Shown: one piece after another, positions 51,103 through 59,838 of the stretch
Position numbering within the stretch: position 1 is the first letter of the stretch
How the letters are laid out: each line of letters opens with the position of its first letter
Origin: Clostridiales bacterium Firm_11
GTDB taxonomy: Bacteria; Bacillota; Clostridia; Christensenellales; Aristaeellaceae
Direction of reading: 5' to 3'
Assembly: GCA_001604105.1 (NCBI GenBank)
Contig: LVAQ01000022.1
Location: 60,343-124,342 of the forward strand
Length of the DNA stretch: 64,000 nucleotides
Made by a program: the position numbers and the translations under genes
The notes under the pieces: model-generated
Database searches by the model: none
What the model was told of the DNA's origin: nothing
What the model saw: the letters and a program-made list of their open reading frames with translations, nothing else

Positions 51103-52347
51103 TCAGCTTAGCGGCAGCCCTTCGGGCATGTATTCGGGGATATCCGTGTGCAGCACTTTAAGCTTGGTAAGCCCTGTCAGGGGCGAATAGTCTTCGATTC
51201 CCTCGATCTGGTACAGGGAAAGCTCAGTCAGGGAGGCCATCGCTTCGATTCCCGCAAGGGTGGTCAAGGCTACATCATTCAGTGTGAGCGTTTCAAGCTT
51301 TTTCAGGGCGAACACCGGGGTGATGTCCATATCACCATAGAGCATTTCCAGCGTTAGTTCTTTCAGGCCTGCCATGTTCTGGATACCCTCCAGGGCGGGC
51401 GCGTCCATCCCGCTGAGGGACAGGGTGACGACGCCTGCCAGCTGGTATAGCGGGCTGCAATCCGTTACGCCCGTCAGGTCAAGCAGGGTTACCCATTTGA
51501 GCTTCTTCAGGTTCTCAATGCCCGCCAGCGAATCAATCGGCATTTTGAGAAGCTCGATGCTTTGCAGGGTTTTGATGTTCCACAGGGGCGCAAGCGAAGT
51601 CACGGGCGTATTGTCCAGCATGATGCCCAGCAGCTTCATGCCGGATATGCGCACCAGCGTTTCATCCGTGATGGTGCATGCGTTAAGCCCGAAGCCCGTG
51701 AGCTGATGGCCGAGCTTATCCAGCAGCGTGTTCACCTGCGCGTCGGTCAGCTCGCACAGCGCCAGCGCGACCAGTTTCTTGCAGGCGTAGAGGGGCGAAA
51801 TATCATCAATGTAGATATCGATGCTGAAGTTGATCAGGCTGGGCATAGCGGTTACGGCGGAGATATCCTCACAGGGGCAGCCGCCAATCCACACATCCGT
51901 AAGGCTCTTCATCCCCGTGAGAAATTGCAGATTTTCAATGGGGATATCCCGCGCCATGAAGAACGCCAGCCGCGGGAGTGTGCTTACCACGCGCAAATCC
52001 GCGGGCATCACGCGATCCAGAAACAGGCTTTGCAGCTTGCTGCACAGTTGCAGCACCGATAGATCCGCCACGGTGAGGTCTTCCGCGGCCAGCACCAGCT
52101 GTTCGCCGCGTTCGCCCAGCCTGCCAAGCTGCTTCTTGGTGATGGGCTCATCCGGCTGGCCAAGCATGGTGCGGATGGCTTCTTCTACCAGCGCGTCGGT
52201 AAAGACTACGTTTCCTTGGGCATCCACCAACTGTTCTACGGGGGTCAGCGGCGTTTGCGCCGCTGTTTCGCTTTGCGCAACGGCAAACCAGGGCATAACC
52301 GTGCACAGCATCAGAACGATCAGCAACCGGACGTATGCTTTTTTCAT
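51103..52347 (-). CDS. Secreted leucine-rich-repeat protein
   Basis: A 414-residue protein with a signal peptide (MKKAYVRLLIVLMLCTVMP.. to about residue 24) and no lipobox or sortase motif. From about residue 70 it shows internalin-like leucine-rich repeats of 21-23 residues, for example DLSVLQLCSKLQSLFL, SLAGIENLKKLKWVTL and LAGIEAMASLTELSLYQ, with the DxSPL pattern (DCSPLYQLAGVV, DYSPLTGLTKLK). It is probably exported and binds a protein or carbohydrate partner. ATG 52347 follows GAGAGGGA; an open frame of 16 codons upstream is ignored. It stands alone on the minus strand downstream of the rplT terminator. Confidence 0.88.
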   Translation of the reverse strand: MKKAYVRLLIVLMLCTVMPWFAVAQSETAAQTPLTPVEQLVDAQGNVVFTDALVEEAIRTMLGQPDEPITKKQLGRLGERGEQLVLAAEDLTVADLSVLQLCSKLQSLFLDRVMPADLRVVSTLPRLAFFMARDIPIENLQFLTGMKSLTDVWIGGCPCEDISAVTAMPSLINFSIDIYIDDISPLYACKKLVALALCELTDAQVNTLLDKLGHQLTGFGLNACTITDETLVRISGMKLLGIMLDNTPVTSLAPLWNIKTLQSIELLKMPIDSLAGIENLKKLKWVTLLDLTGVTDCSPLYQLAGVVTLSLSGMDAPALEGIQNMAGLKELTLEMLYGDMDITPVFALKKLETLTLNDVALTTLAGIEAMASLTELSLYQIEGIEDYSPLTGLTKLKVLHTDIPEYMPEGLPLS

Positions 52348-52611
52348 GGGTTTATCCCTCTCTATTGGGTCGGTTGTGTTTGCAAAACGGGACACGGGTT
52401 GGTTCGCCGCGGGATACCCACACCACGCCTACCTGCGCGGCCGCGCCGAATGCGGGCTGCCGGCCGCCAAGTCGCGCTGGCTGCTCGCCTCGTTTATGGG
52501 GCGGCACCCTTTGTGGAACCCGCCTGCTGCTGTGCTCATTGTACAACCGCGCCGATTGTTTTGGCAAGCGAAATTTGGTTAAGATAGAAAATAATTCCTG
52601 CCCATGCCCAT
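52348..52611. other. Gap upstream of the leucine-rich-repeat gene
   Basis: About 260 bases before the rplT terminator without a supported gene or repeat; presumably contains the promoter of the leucine-rich-repeat gene, but no consensus pair stood out. Confidence 0.4.
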
Positions 52612-52648
52612 AAAAAAACCGGAGCTCATGTTTCCATGCTCCGGTTTA
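52612..52648 (-). terminator. Intrinsic terminator of infC-rpmI-rplT
   Basis: Minus-strand stem AAACCGGAGC/GCTCCGGTTT with inner CATG-GAAA-CATG (a GNRA tetraloop) and TTTTTTT, 30 bases after the rplT stop. Confidence 0.92.
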
Positions 52649-52677
52649 CTTTGCGCTGACGCCCGTATGTACTGGCA

Positions 52678-53022
52678 TCACTTGGCGCTTTGGACGATCT
52701 GCTTGAACGCCTCTGGGTCGTTCACGGCGATATCCGCCAGCATTTTACGGTTGATGTTGATGTTGTGCTTCTTCAGCCCGTTCATCAGCACCGAGTAGCT
52801 CATATCGCTGAGCCTGGCGGCGGCGTTGATACGGGTGATCCACAGGCGACGGAAATCGCGCTTGCGAAGCTTGCGGCCTTCATAGGCATACCGCAGGCTG
52901 CGAGCCACCTGCTCGTTGGCAGCACGGTACTGACGGGATTTTGCGCCAAAATAGCCTTTGGCCAGCTTGAGCACCTTGCGGCGCTTCTTATGAGCGTTCA
53001 CGGCTCCTTTAATGCGTGCCAT
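52678..53022 (-). CDS. rplT: Ribosomal protein L20
   Basis: L20 binds 23S rRNA early in large-subunit assembly and in many bacteria represses its own operon by binding the infC leader. The 114-residue sequence [27 protein letters not shown] is diagnostic, as are [18 protein letters not shown] and [14 protein letters not shown]. It is slightly shorter than the usual 117-119 residues. The gene lies 32 bases after rpmI and is the last of the operon; AAGGAGGAAAG is its ribosome site. Confidence 0.98.
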   Translation of the reverse strand: MARIKGAVNAHKKRRKVLKLAKGYFGAKSRQYRAANEQVARSLRYAYEGRKLRKRDFRRLWITRINAAARLSDMSYSVLMNGLKKHNININRKMLADIAVNDPEAFKQIVQSAK

Positions 53023-53054
53023 GTTTCTTTCCTCCTTGAAAAATCAGCGAAGTC

Positions 53055-53255
53055 TTATTTGTAGGGGAGAAGCTTGCGGATGGTACGGGCCTCGGCGCCG
53101 TTATCCACAATGCCGTCCGCGCGCAGGTGACGGGTGCGTTTGGTGCTCTTGAGATGCACCTGATGGTTTGCGTTCATCTGCTTATGCTTCACTTTGCCGT
53201 TCTTGGTGAAGGAGAAACGTTTGGCGGCACCGCGGTGGGTCTTTTGCTTAGGCAT
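53055..53255 (-). CDS. rpmI: Ribosomal protein L35
   Basis: A 66-residue basic protein starting MPKQKTHRGAAKRFSFT, the L35 signature, and containing HLKSTKRTRHLR. It is a component of the large ribosomal subunit. I start at ATG 53255, eight bases after GGAGAGGAGG; the longer open frame upstream (to 53327) is not protein-like. Middle gene of infC-rpmI-rplT. Confidence 0.98.
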   Translation of the reverse strand: MPKQKTHRGAAKRFSFTKNGKVKHKQMNANHQVHLKSTKRTRHLRADGIVDNGAEARTIRKLLPYK

Positions 53256-53367
53256 GGGGGTAGTCCTCCTCTCCATATGAGTGCTGTGCCCAGGCGCGTA
53301 CGCCCGGGCGCGAAAGGAGCCTGGCAAACGCGGGGCAAAAACGCCGCGGCCGGAGGATCCTTTGGGG

Positions 53368-54030
53368 TCAGATCATATTCTCGCTTTCGCGCTTGACCTT
53401 CTTTTTAGGCGGTTCTTTGGGTGCGGCGGCCGTGGTTTCAGTGGCCTTTTGCTCCTCGGTTTCCGCCTGCGCCTGCGCCTTGCGTTCCAGTGACTTTTCC
53501 GCAAAGCTCTTTTTTTCCGCCTTGGGGGCGATGATCATGATCATGTGGCGGCCTTCCAGCAAGGGGCGGCGCTCCACATTGCCGAATTCCTCGATGCGCT
53601 TGGCAAAATCCAGCATAATTTTCATGCCGATATTCGTATGCGCGATTTGGCGACCGCGGAAGCGGATGCTTACTTTGACCTTGTCGCCATCTTCCAGGAA
53701 TTTCAACGCGTTCTTAAGCTTGGTTTGAACGTCGTTTTCTTCGATGGTGGCGGAAAGCTGCACCTCTTTCAGCTCCACGATGCGCTGATTCTTGCGCAGC
53801 TCGCGCTCCCTTTTGGCCTGTTCAAAGCGATGCTTGTCATAGTCCATCAGTTTGCATACGGGCGGCTGCGCGTTGGGGACGATCTTCACCAGATCAAGCC
53901 CCGCTTCTTCGGCCTTTGCCAGCGCCTGTTGGGTGCTCATCACGCCCAACTGTTCGCCTTCCCGGCCGATCAGCCGCACTTCGCGATCGTTAATCTCTTC
54001 GTTGATCTTCGGCTCGTTGTTGATATCCAT
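53368..54030 (-). CDS. infC: Translation initiation factor IF-3 with C-terminal extension
   Basis: IF-3 keeps 30S subunits free and checks start-codon choice. The N-domain begins INEEINDREVRLIGREGEQLG and the C-domain contains VKVSIRFRGRQIAH and EGRHMIMIIAP, both clear. The usual protein has about 170-180 residues; here 220, because about 45 residues rich in Lys, Glu, Ala and Pro follow the C-domain (EKSLERKAQAQAETEEQK.. to RESENMI), probably disordered. The start is an ATG with GGAGG four bases upstream, not the rare AUU of E. coli. First gene of the operon, behind a structured leader. Confidence 0.97.
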   Translation of the reverse strand: MDINNEPKINEEINDREVRLIGREGEQLGVMSTQQALAKAEEAGLDLVKIVPNAQPPVCKLMDYDKHRFEQAKRERELRKNQRIVELKEVQLSATIEENDVQTKLKNALKFLEDGDKVKVSIRFRGRQIAHTNIGMKIMLDFAKRIEEFGNVERRPLLEGRHMIMIIAPKAEKKSFAEKSLERKAQAQAETEEQKATETTAAAPKEPPKKKVKRESENMI

Positions 54031-54196
54031 ACACCTCCGTTTGGTTTTGGCGCTCTTTTACGCGCAGCGCGGGCAAAAGAAAAAACGCCGGGCATACTAC
54101 CCGCCGCTTGAAAAAGCACCTACACGCGGACTTACGTGCCGCGACCAGCGCAATAGGTTTGCGCGGTGAGAAGCGGGTAGCCTCTACTTACAAAAG
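54031..54196 (-). promoter_or_regulatory. L20-type autoregulatory leader of infC-rpmI-rplT
   Basis: Between promoter and infC the minus-strand RNA contains GTAGAGGCTACCCGCTTCTC near its 5' end and GGCGGGTAGTATGCCCGGCG followed by TTTTTTC near 54080. The eight bases at 54173-54180 can pair exactly with 54097-54104 (CTACCCGC/GCGGGTAG), while 54097-54104 also takes part in the hairpin before the T-run, so two exclusive folds exist. This is what I expect of the L20 leader of Firmicutes, where L20 binding promotes termination. Identification is by layout and motif memory. Confidence 0.7.
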
Positions 54197-54198
54197 GG

Positions 54199-54227
54199 AG
54201 TATAACACGGCTGGGAGGGGTTGTCAA
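54199..54227 (-). promoter_or_regulatory. Promoter of infC-rpmI-rplT
   Basis: Minus-strand TTGACA (54222-54227), 17-base spacer, TATACT (54199-54204). Bases 54228-54336 up to the CHAP gene contain no gene. Confidence 0.9.
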
Positions 54228-54336
54228 ACACTATTTGCGCGGGGGTTGGGCTATCCCGCCTGAATACGCCCATGAAACCACCCGCGCGCGGCTGCCAGCG
54301 CGCCGCGCGCACCTGCGTTTTTCAGAAAACGCCAGT

Positions 54337-55350
54337 CTATTCCCAGCTTGCGCCAAAGCCGAACACGCACCAGTGATCGGTATGCAGTTTGTACTGCGTG
54401 AGGGGGTCGCTTTGCTCGGCCTGCGGCACTTCGCTCATGTTGGATTGGAGCTTCCTGCCTTTTTCCACGCCTACGGTGTGGTTGGCAAGGTTGCTGTCAT
54501 AGCGGAAGGTGTAGCTTTTGACGGAGTTGCTCATGTTACCTTCCACCGTGGTTACCTGATACACGCCGCCGCCCACAGGCGCCGCTTCTACCACAATGCC
54601 GATGTGCGTTGTGCGGTAGCCGTTGCTCAAATCCCCATAGATGACCAGATACCCCGCCTTGGGTACGCCTAAAAAGCGCGCAAACTTTTGAAACCCGTCA
54701 TACTGGTTGCCTACCTGCCCTTCCCGAAAGAGCAGCAGCCCGCTGGCGGGCACGGCTGTCAAAGGGGCTTCCTTGAGCGGCTCTGTGCCGCTGGCATTGG
54801 CGCACCAGATGGTGAATACCGAGCACCAGCCGACTTCCTTTTTCTTGCCGTAGTACCACTTGGCATACTTGTTGTACTTGGGCAGCCGCGCGCGCTGCAC
54901 GGTGTAAAACTCCCGCCGCGCCACGTATACGAATGCCTTAATGGCTTCGGGCATCGCATCGGCCGCGACGGTGATGGCAAAGGCGGTATCGCCCGCCGGC
55001 GCATGGTGCGTTACGGTGGCTTGCCCCTCGCCCTGCGCATACATGCGCCCCGCATCATCCACGGTTACCACGGCGGCGTCGCTGGTTTCAAACGTGCCGC
55101 GCACGGGCGGCAAAGCGGCGGGCAGCTCGTCAAAGGGGGTGATTGCCGGCGCGACGGTGGGCACATACGCCGTCTCGTGCAGGCGCAGGGTATACGCGCC
55201 GGTTTCCAGCGCCTGCGCCATCGGGCTTTGGAGCGACGCGGCGGCGGCTTCAAACAGGGCGGCGGTATCATCCGCCGCAAGCGCGCTGCCCGCAGGCAGG
55301 GCAAAACATACGGCCAAAAGCAGGCACAGGACGCGGGCAAAACGGGTCAT
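54337..55350 (-). CDS. Secreted CHAP-domain protein with bacterial Ig-like domain
   Basis: A 337-residue exported protein. Signal peptide 1-25 (ends GSALA). Residues about 75-130 resemble a BIG_2 Ig-like domain (FETSDAAVVTVDDAGRMYAQGEGQATV). A CHAP-type cysteine peptidase/amidase region follows, with catalytic Cys in EVGWCSVFTIWCANASG near 176 and His in RTTHIGIVVEAAP near 248, then VEGNMSNSVKSYTF. CHAP enzymes cut peptidoglycan peptides; no cell-wall-binding domain other than the Ig-like module is visible, and the C-terminal tail (SDPLTQYKLHTDHWCVFGFG) is unusual. ATG 55350 follows AAAAGGAG; the open frame continues upstream across the divergent queH region without support. Confidence 0.88.
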   Translation of the reverse strand: MTRFARVLCLLLAVCFALPAGSALAADDTAALFEAAAASLQSPMAQALETGAYTLRLHETAYVPTVAPAITPFDELPAALPPVRGTFETSDAAVVTVDDAGRMYAQGEGQATVTHHAPAGDTAFAITVAADAMPEAIKAFVYVARREFYTVQRARLPKYNKYAKWYYGKKKEVGWCSVFTIWCANASGTEPLKEAPLTAVPASGLLLFREGQVGNQYDGFQKFARFLGVPKAGYLVIYGDLSNGYRTTHIGIVVEAAPVGGGVYQVTTVEGNMSNSVKSYTFRYDSNLANHTVGVEKGRKLQSNMSEVPQAEQSDPLTQYKLHTDHWCVFGFGASWE

Positions 55351-55458
55351 GGGCTCATCTCCTTTTATCACGGCCAGTATAGCACAGCGCGCGCAAAATG
55401 GAAACACGGGTACCGCGCCGCAGCGTGATGTGTTACAATAGGGCGGGAGGCGAACCCG

Positions 55459-56196
55459 ATGAAACTGCTTTTGCACATTTGCTGCGCCCCGTGTTCCATC
55501 GCCTGCATCGCAAGCCTGCGAGCCGAGGGGATTGAGCCTACGGGATTTTGGTATAACCCGAACATCCACCCTTTGACCGAGTACCGCGCGCGGCGGGATA
55601 CGCTGGTTGCGTACGCCAGTCAAATCCACCTCGCGCTGGAAATGCAGGATGAATACGGACTGCGCCCCTTTGTTTGCGCCGTGGCGGATGATATTGCCGC
55701 CCGCTGCCTGACCTGCTATGCCGCGCGCCTGCGGGAAACCGCGCGTTACGCCGCGGCGCACGGCTTTACGCACTTTACCAGCACACTGCTCATCAGCCCT
55801 TACCAAAACCATGAACTGCTGGTGGCTGCCGCCGAGCAGGCCGCCATGGAATTTGGGGTCGCGTTCTGGTACCGTGATTTTCGCCCGGTGTTCCGCGAAG
55901 GGCAGGCGCAGGCGCGCGCCCTGGGGCTGTACATGCAAAAATACTGCGGCTGTGTATTCAGTGAAGAAGAGCGTTACAGCAAGCGTTTTCGCAGCAAAGC
56001 GCACAAGGGCGCGGCGGAGCAAACCCCGCCGACACCCCATGGCGCTGCGGATGTGCGGCAGGCGCACGACGCGGCGATGCAAGGGTTACGGCAAGCGGGT
56101 TTGCGCTTTGAGGCGGTACGCGGCGCGGCAAGGGATGCTGCGGCGGATCCATCGGCTCGCGACCCTGTTCCCGCGCCGCCTGTAACGGATGCATGA
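55459..56196 (+). CDS. queH: Epoxyqueuosine reductase QueH
   Basis: QueH (formerly DUF208) performs the last step of queuosine synthesis, reducing epoxyqueuosine in tRNA, and replaces QueG in many anaerobes. The 245-residue protein starts MKLLLHICCAPCSIAC with the paired Cys9-Cys10 and Cys13, then WYNPNIHPLTEYRARR, CLTCYAARL, LLISPYQNHE, and QKYCGCVFSEEERY, all family signatures for the Fe-S and extra metal site. The 50-residue C-terminal tail after RSKAHK is Ala/Pro-rich and not conserved. GGGAGGCG precedes the ATG. Other queuosine genes are not in the window. Confidence 0.95.
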   Translation: MKLLLHICCAPCSIACIASLRAEGIEPTGFWYNPNIHPLTEYRARRDTLVAYASQIHLALEMQDEYGLRPFVCAVADDIAARCLTCYAARLRETARYAAAHGFTHFTSTLLISPYQNHELLVAAAEQAAMEFGVAFWYRDFRPVFREGQAQARALGLYMQKYCGCVFSEEERYSKRFRSKAHKGAAEQTPPTPHGAADVRQAHDAAMQGLRQAGLRFEAVRGAARDAAADPSARDPVPAPPVTDA

Positions 56197-56254
56197 CCGC
56201 GCAGCATTGCCATCATGCGGAAGTATTCGCCCACAGCGGCTATGGCGCAAGGTG

Positions 56255-56690
56255 AACCCTGCAGGCAGGCAAACGCAGCCACGCGATATGCCAGCAACGA
56301 TTGAGAAATCGAAGCTTAACCCGCGCCCATGAAGGCAGGCAAACACAGCCACGCACTATACCAACAACGTTAGAAAGACCACGGCTTTACTCACGCCCAT
56401 GAAGGCAGGTACACGCAGCCACGCAATATGCCAGCAACGTTGTTAGAACGACCGTAACATTTCCAGAGCCCATGAAGGCAGGCACACGCAGCCACGCAAT
56501 ATGCCAGCAACGTTAGAAAGACCACGGCTTTACTCACGCCCATGAAGGCAGGCAAACACAGCCACGCAATAAACCAGCAACGTTTGAAAGACCGTAACAT
56601 TTCCAGCGCCCATGAAGGCAGGTACACGCAGCCACGCAATAAACCAGCAACGTTAGAAAGACCGCGGCGCATCCCGCGCCCAGGAAGGGG
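56255..56690 (+). repeat. 70-bp alternating tandem array (6 copies plus remnant)
   Basis: GGCAGG.A.ACGCAGCCACGCA recurs at 56264, 56334, 56404, 56477, 56547 and 56617 (period 70, once 73). The second half of the unit alternates between ACGGCTTTACTCACGCCC (after copies 2 and 4) and GTAACATTTCCAG.GCCC (after copies 3 and 5), so a 140-bp double unit seems to have been duplicated. First and last units have other endings. Bases 56197-56254 and 56691-56752 contain nothing recognisable. Confidence 0.9.
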
Positions 56691-56752
56691 TGGGAAGGCC
56701 GCGGTCATTTTTTGTGCGGTGAGGTCAGGGGTATGGATAGCCTGCGCCATCC

Positions 56753-57271
56753 TTACCCGGTGATGCCGAATGCGCGCGTGAACAGCTTGATGAACAGCAG
56801 CGCCACCCACGCGTACAGGCACAGGAACTTAAGAGACGTTACATACCCCGCGAAGGCGGCAAGCCGGTTGCGCTTCACGGGATAGGCGCGGTAGAGGCGC
56901 AACAGCAGGATGTTTTCCAGCGCGTCCAGCACGGCGCGCGCGATGGCGATACCGCCCATGACCAGATACAGCGTGGTCGCGGGGCCATCCACGTTCAAGT
57001 CAATGGAGAGCATCACGCCCAGCAAGCAGAGGATGAAGCCAAAATCCAGCAGCCAGTAGCGTTTCATGCGCGGGCGGTTTTCCGCGCCCATCGCATCCAG
57101 CGCGGCGTACAGCGCGGCTGGCGTGTAGTGAAAGCGCATATCCGGCATGGTGAACGCCTTGCCCTGAATTTGCACGCGCCGCGGGCTTTGGCGGGTCATG
57201 TCCATCAGGTAGTAAAACAGCCCCAGACCGCAGATGACCGCCAGCGTAACCGATGCTTGCAGTAAGGTCAA
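56753..57271 (-). CDS. Small polytopic membrane protein of unknown function
   Basis: A 172-residue protein with about four hydrophobic helices, at roughly 4-24, 78-98, 104-122 and 146-168. A cytosolic stretch near 25-70 reads MDMTRQSPRRVQIQGKAF.. with LYAALDAMGAENRPRMKRYW. I recognise no family. I choose TTG 57271 as start because GGAGGG lies seven bases upstream, inside the codons of an alternative ATG start at 57292 that has no ribosome site. It lies between a repeat array and the amino acid kinase gene on the same strand, 187 bases downstream of the latter. Confidence 0.65.
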   Translation of the reverse strand: MTLLQASVTLAVICGLGLFYYLMDMTRQSPRRVQIQGKAFTMPDMRFHYTPAALYAALDAMGAENRPRMKRYWLLDFGFILCLLGVMLSIDLNVDGPATTLYLVMGGIAIARAVLDALENILLLRLYRAYPVKRNRLAAFAGYVTSLKFLCLYAWVALLFIKLFTRAFGITG

Positions 57272-57458
57272 ACCAGATCCCTCCAAAATCATGCCCCGCG
57301 TTTTGCGCGCGGGGGTAGAATCAGGCCAAGCCGCGCACGGGGCAACATTGCCCTGTGACCGGCCTGGCCATGTGCTGCACGCCCTGCCCCGGCAGGGGGG
57401 TGAGCGTGGGATGCGAGGGTAGCATACATCCAACGGGGGACGGCCGTCAAGCGTTGTT

Positions 57459-58280
57459 TTACGCTTCTACCCCGATGTGCGTACAGGGAACGCTGCCATC
57501 CAGCAGCGATTGAATGTGGTGGCGCGCATGGCCGATGATCACATGGCTGCCGTTTTCGGCGGCGCGCAGGGCATAATCCAGCTTGGCGCGCGCGCCGTTG
57601 GCGCCTGTGCGGCTGGCGCCTTCGCAGTGGGTTTTGAGCGCTTCCACCTTGACGCGCAGGGCGGCGATATCCGCCGCGGCTACATCGCGTACCAACGTGG
57701 CGGGGTCGCTGAGGTTCAGATAGATGCCCTCGGTGGTGGTGAGCAGAATGAGCGTGCGCGCGCCCACGAGCGAGGCGATGACCGCGGCGGTTTCATCGTT
57801 ATCCACACATTCGACCACAGGGCCGCTCAGGCGGCGGCTGGCCAGCTCCAGCTTGCGGTTTTCTTCATCGCTCACGGGATCGTTATAGTTGATGATGGGG
57901 ATGCACCCCTGCTCCGCCGCCCGCATGAACAGCCTGAGGATGTGCTCGCGCTTTTGGGGATCGTTAAAATGCGTATGCTCCACCAGCACCTGTCGGATGC
58001 CGTACTCCGGCCGTACAAAGCGGCGGTAGGTATCCATGAGGATAATCTGCCCCTGCGCGGCGTAATCGGTTTTATCCTGCTCGGGCTCGCCGTTCAGCTC
58101 CGTGCCCGTACGGCGGATGAAATCCAGGCGCCCAATCTCGGTGGCGCCGCTGGTGACCAGCGCCATCCCGGGGCGCAGATCATCCCCCAGGCGCTGGAAC
58201 ACGTTGAAGTCCAGCGTGCCGTCATCCTTCTGGATGAGCGCCATGCTGCCGATTTTGATGACCAGATCAATGGGTTTCAA
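57459..58280 (-). CDS. Amino acid kinase family protein, glutamate 5-kinase-like
   Basis: A 273-residue protein of the amino acid kinase superfamily, about the size of ProB without its PUA domain. It has VIKIGSMALI at the N-terminus, ALVTSGATEIG near 41, AAQGQIILMDTYRRF near 74, PIINYNDPVSDEE near 127 and TLILLTTTEGIYLNL near 175, which follow the glutamate 5-kinase order. However, GDND reads VDNDET and the GTGGM.TK loop reads GANGARAK, so the active site is changed. It overlaps the upstream MATE gene by 14 bases, an unusual partner, and no proA is near. Proline synthesis is possible but a different small-acid kinase role is equally open. Confidence 0.75.
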   Translation of the reverse strand: MKPIDLVIKIGSMALIQKDDGTLDFNVFQRLGDDLRPGMALVTSGATEIGRLDFIRRTGTELNGEPEQDKTDYAAQGQIILMDTYRRFVRPEYGIRQVLVEHTHFNDPQKREHILRLFMRAAEQGCIPIINYNDPVSDEENRKLELASRRLSGPVVECVDNDETAAVIASLVGARTLILLTTTEGIYLNLSDPATLVRDVAAADIAALRVKVEALKTHCEGASRTGANGARAKLDYALRAAENGSHVIIGHARHHIQSLLDGSVPCTHIGVEA

Positions 58281-59697
58281 GGGCAGGTTCCCCCTCTTTC
58301 AATGTCAGGTTGCGTATCCAGCTGCGTCCCGTAAAGTGCGGGATGCCGATGACCATTTTAACGATTTCTTCGCTGAAAGTACACAGGTAAACATACTCGA
58401 CCGGGAGTTTGAGCACGTAGGTAGCAATGGCGCACAGCGGCACGCCGACCAGCCACATGCTGCCCACGTCCAGCACCAGGCTGAACACCGTATCCCCGCC
58501 GCTGCGCAGAATGCCCACAACGTTAATGCAGTTGAACGCGCGAAACCACATGGTAATGGAGCCAAAGAGCAGAATCACGTTCGCTTTCTCGATGACTTCG
58601 CGGGACAGCCCGCCGTACAGCGCCAGGATGGGCGCGCGCAGCAGGATCATCACCACGCCCAGCACCACGCCCGCGGCCATCGCGCCCGCGATGAGCCGTT
58701 TGCCGTACAGGTAGGCTTCTTCCTTTTTCCCGGCGCCCAGCGTTTTGCCGATGATAATGGCGGTGGCGTGCATCATGCTGAAGATGAGCACCCATACCAG
58801 GCTGTCGATGTTGGAGCAGATGCCCGTGGCGGCGACGGCGACATCGCTCATGCTGCCATAGTAAATGCCGTACATGGTTACGCCCAGCGCCCACAGCCCT
58901 TCATTGAATACAACGGGCATGGCGGTTTTGAGAAACTGGCGCACAAAAGCCTGATCCCACTTGAAAAGCTGCTTGAGGGACGCGCCCGCAGGCAGTTTTT
59001 TTCCGTAGGCAAAGGCGAGGGTGATGACAAGCTGGAGCGCCGCGGAAATGTTGGTGGCGATTGCCGCGCCGTACACGCCCATGGGCGCGAAGCCGAAGTG
59101 CCCGTAGATGAGCGTATAGTTAAGCAGGGTGTTGGTCGCGATGCTCGCAACGCCGGAGATCAGCGGGATGTAGGTTTTCTCGCCCGCTTTGATGCAGGTG
59201 GCGTACACCATGTTGATGGCCATGAGCAGGTAGCTGGGCGCCACGGTGCGCAGGTAGGTAGTGGCGATGTCGCGGCTGGCGCCCTCCGGCAGGAAGAAGG
59301 AAATGGGCACAGCAGGAACCAGCAGCGCGGGCAGCGTAAACAAGGCCGCAATGCCCACCACCGTTGCAAGGGATAGCCCCATGGATTTGCGCATGCCGCG
59401 CACATCCCCCGCGCCCCAGTACTGGCTCATGAAAATGGCGCCGCCGGAAACTGTGCCAAAGCTGAACAGTTGAAAGAGGAATGTGTACCGATTGGCCTGG
59501 GTAACGGCGGCGTAGGCGGCGTCCCCAAGGCCGGAAACCATCAGGCTGTCAATAATGTGCAGGGAAGCGCCTACCAGTTCCTGAATGACCATCGGGATGG
59601 CGACCATCGCCACCCAGCGGGTAAAGGTTTTATCCCAGACAAAACAGGAACGCAGAAACGGGAGCAGTCGTTTTTGAATCATGGCTTGCATTTTCAA
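58267..59697 (-). CDS. MATE family efflux transporter
   Basis: A 476-residue, 12-helix exporter of the MATE family (drug or metabolite/cation antiport across the cytoplasmic membrane). The N-lobe shows AIPMVIQELVGASLHIIDSLMV.. and VSGGAIFMSQYWGAGD, and the middle ICSNIDSLVWVLIFSMMHATAIIIGKTLGAG, all typical. I start at TTG 59697, eight bases after GGAGG; ATG 59691 is the alternative. Its 3' end overlaps the amino acid kinase gene by 14 bases. The gap 59698-59838 upstream contains no gene. Confidence 0.93.
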   Translation of the reverse strand: MKMQAMIQKRLLPFLRSCFVWDKTFTRWVAMVAIPMVIQELVGASLHIIDSLMVSGLGDAAYAAVTQANRYTFLFQLFSFGTVSGGAIFMSQYWGAGDVRGMRKSMGLSLATVVGIAALFTLPALLVPAVPISFFLPEGASRDIATTYLRTVAPSYLLMAINMVYATCIKAGEKTYIPLISGVASIATNTLLNYTLIYGHFGFAPMGVYGAAIATNISAALQLVITLAFAYGKKLPAGASLKQLFKWDQAFVRQFLKTAMPVVFNEGLWALGVTMYGIYYGSMSDVAVAATGICSNIDSLVWVLIFSMMHATAIIIGKTLGAGKKEEAYLYGKRLIAGAMAAGVVLGVVMILLRAPILALYGGLSREVIEKANVILLFGSITMWFRAFNCINVVGILRSGGDTVFSLVLDVGSMWLVGVPLCAIATYVLKLPVEYVYLCTFSEEIVKMVIGIPHFTGRSWIRNLTLKEGEPALETH

Positions 59698-59838
59698 TTG
59701 TATATCCTCCAAAATCCTGCTTGTGCAGGCAGAAGGAGCCGCGCGGCCGTTTGCCTCCCTGCGTTCGCAAGGCGGCCTGGCCCGCTCGGCTTGGGGTTTA
59801 GCCCAATCTGCGGCGGGTCTTGCGTACCATGCGGCTCC

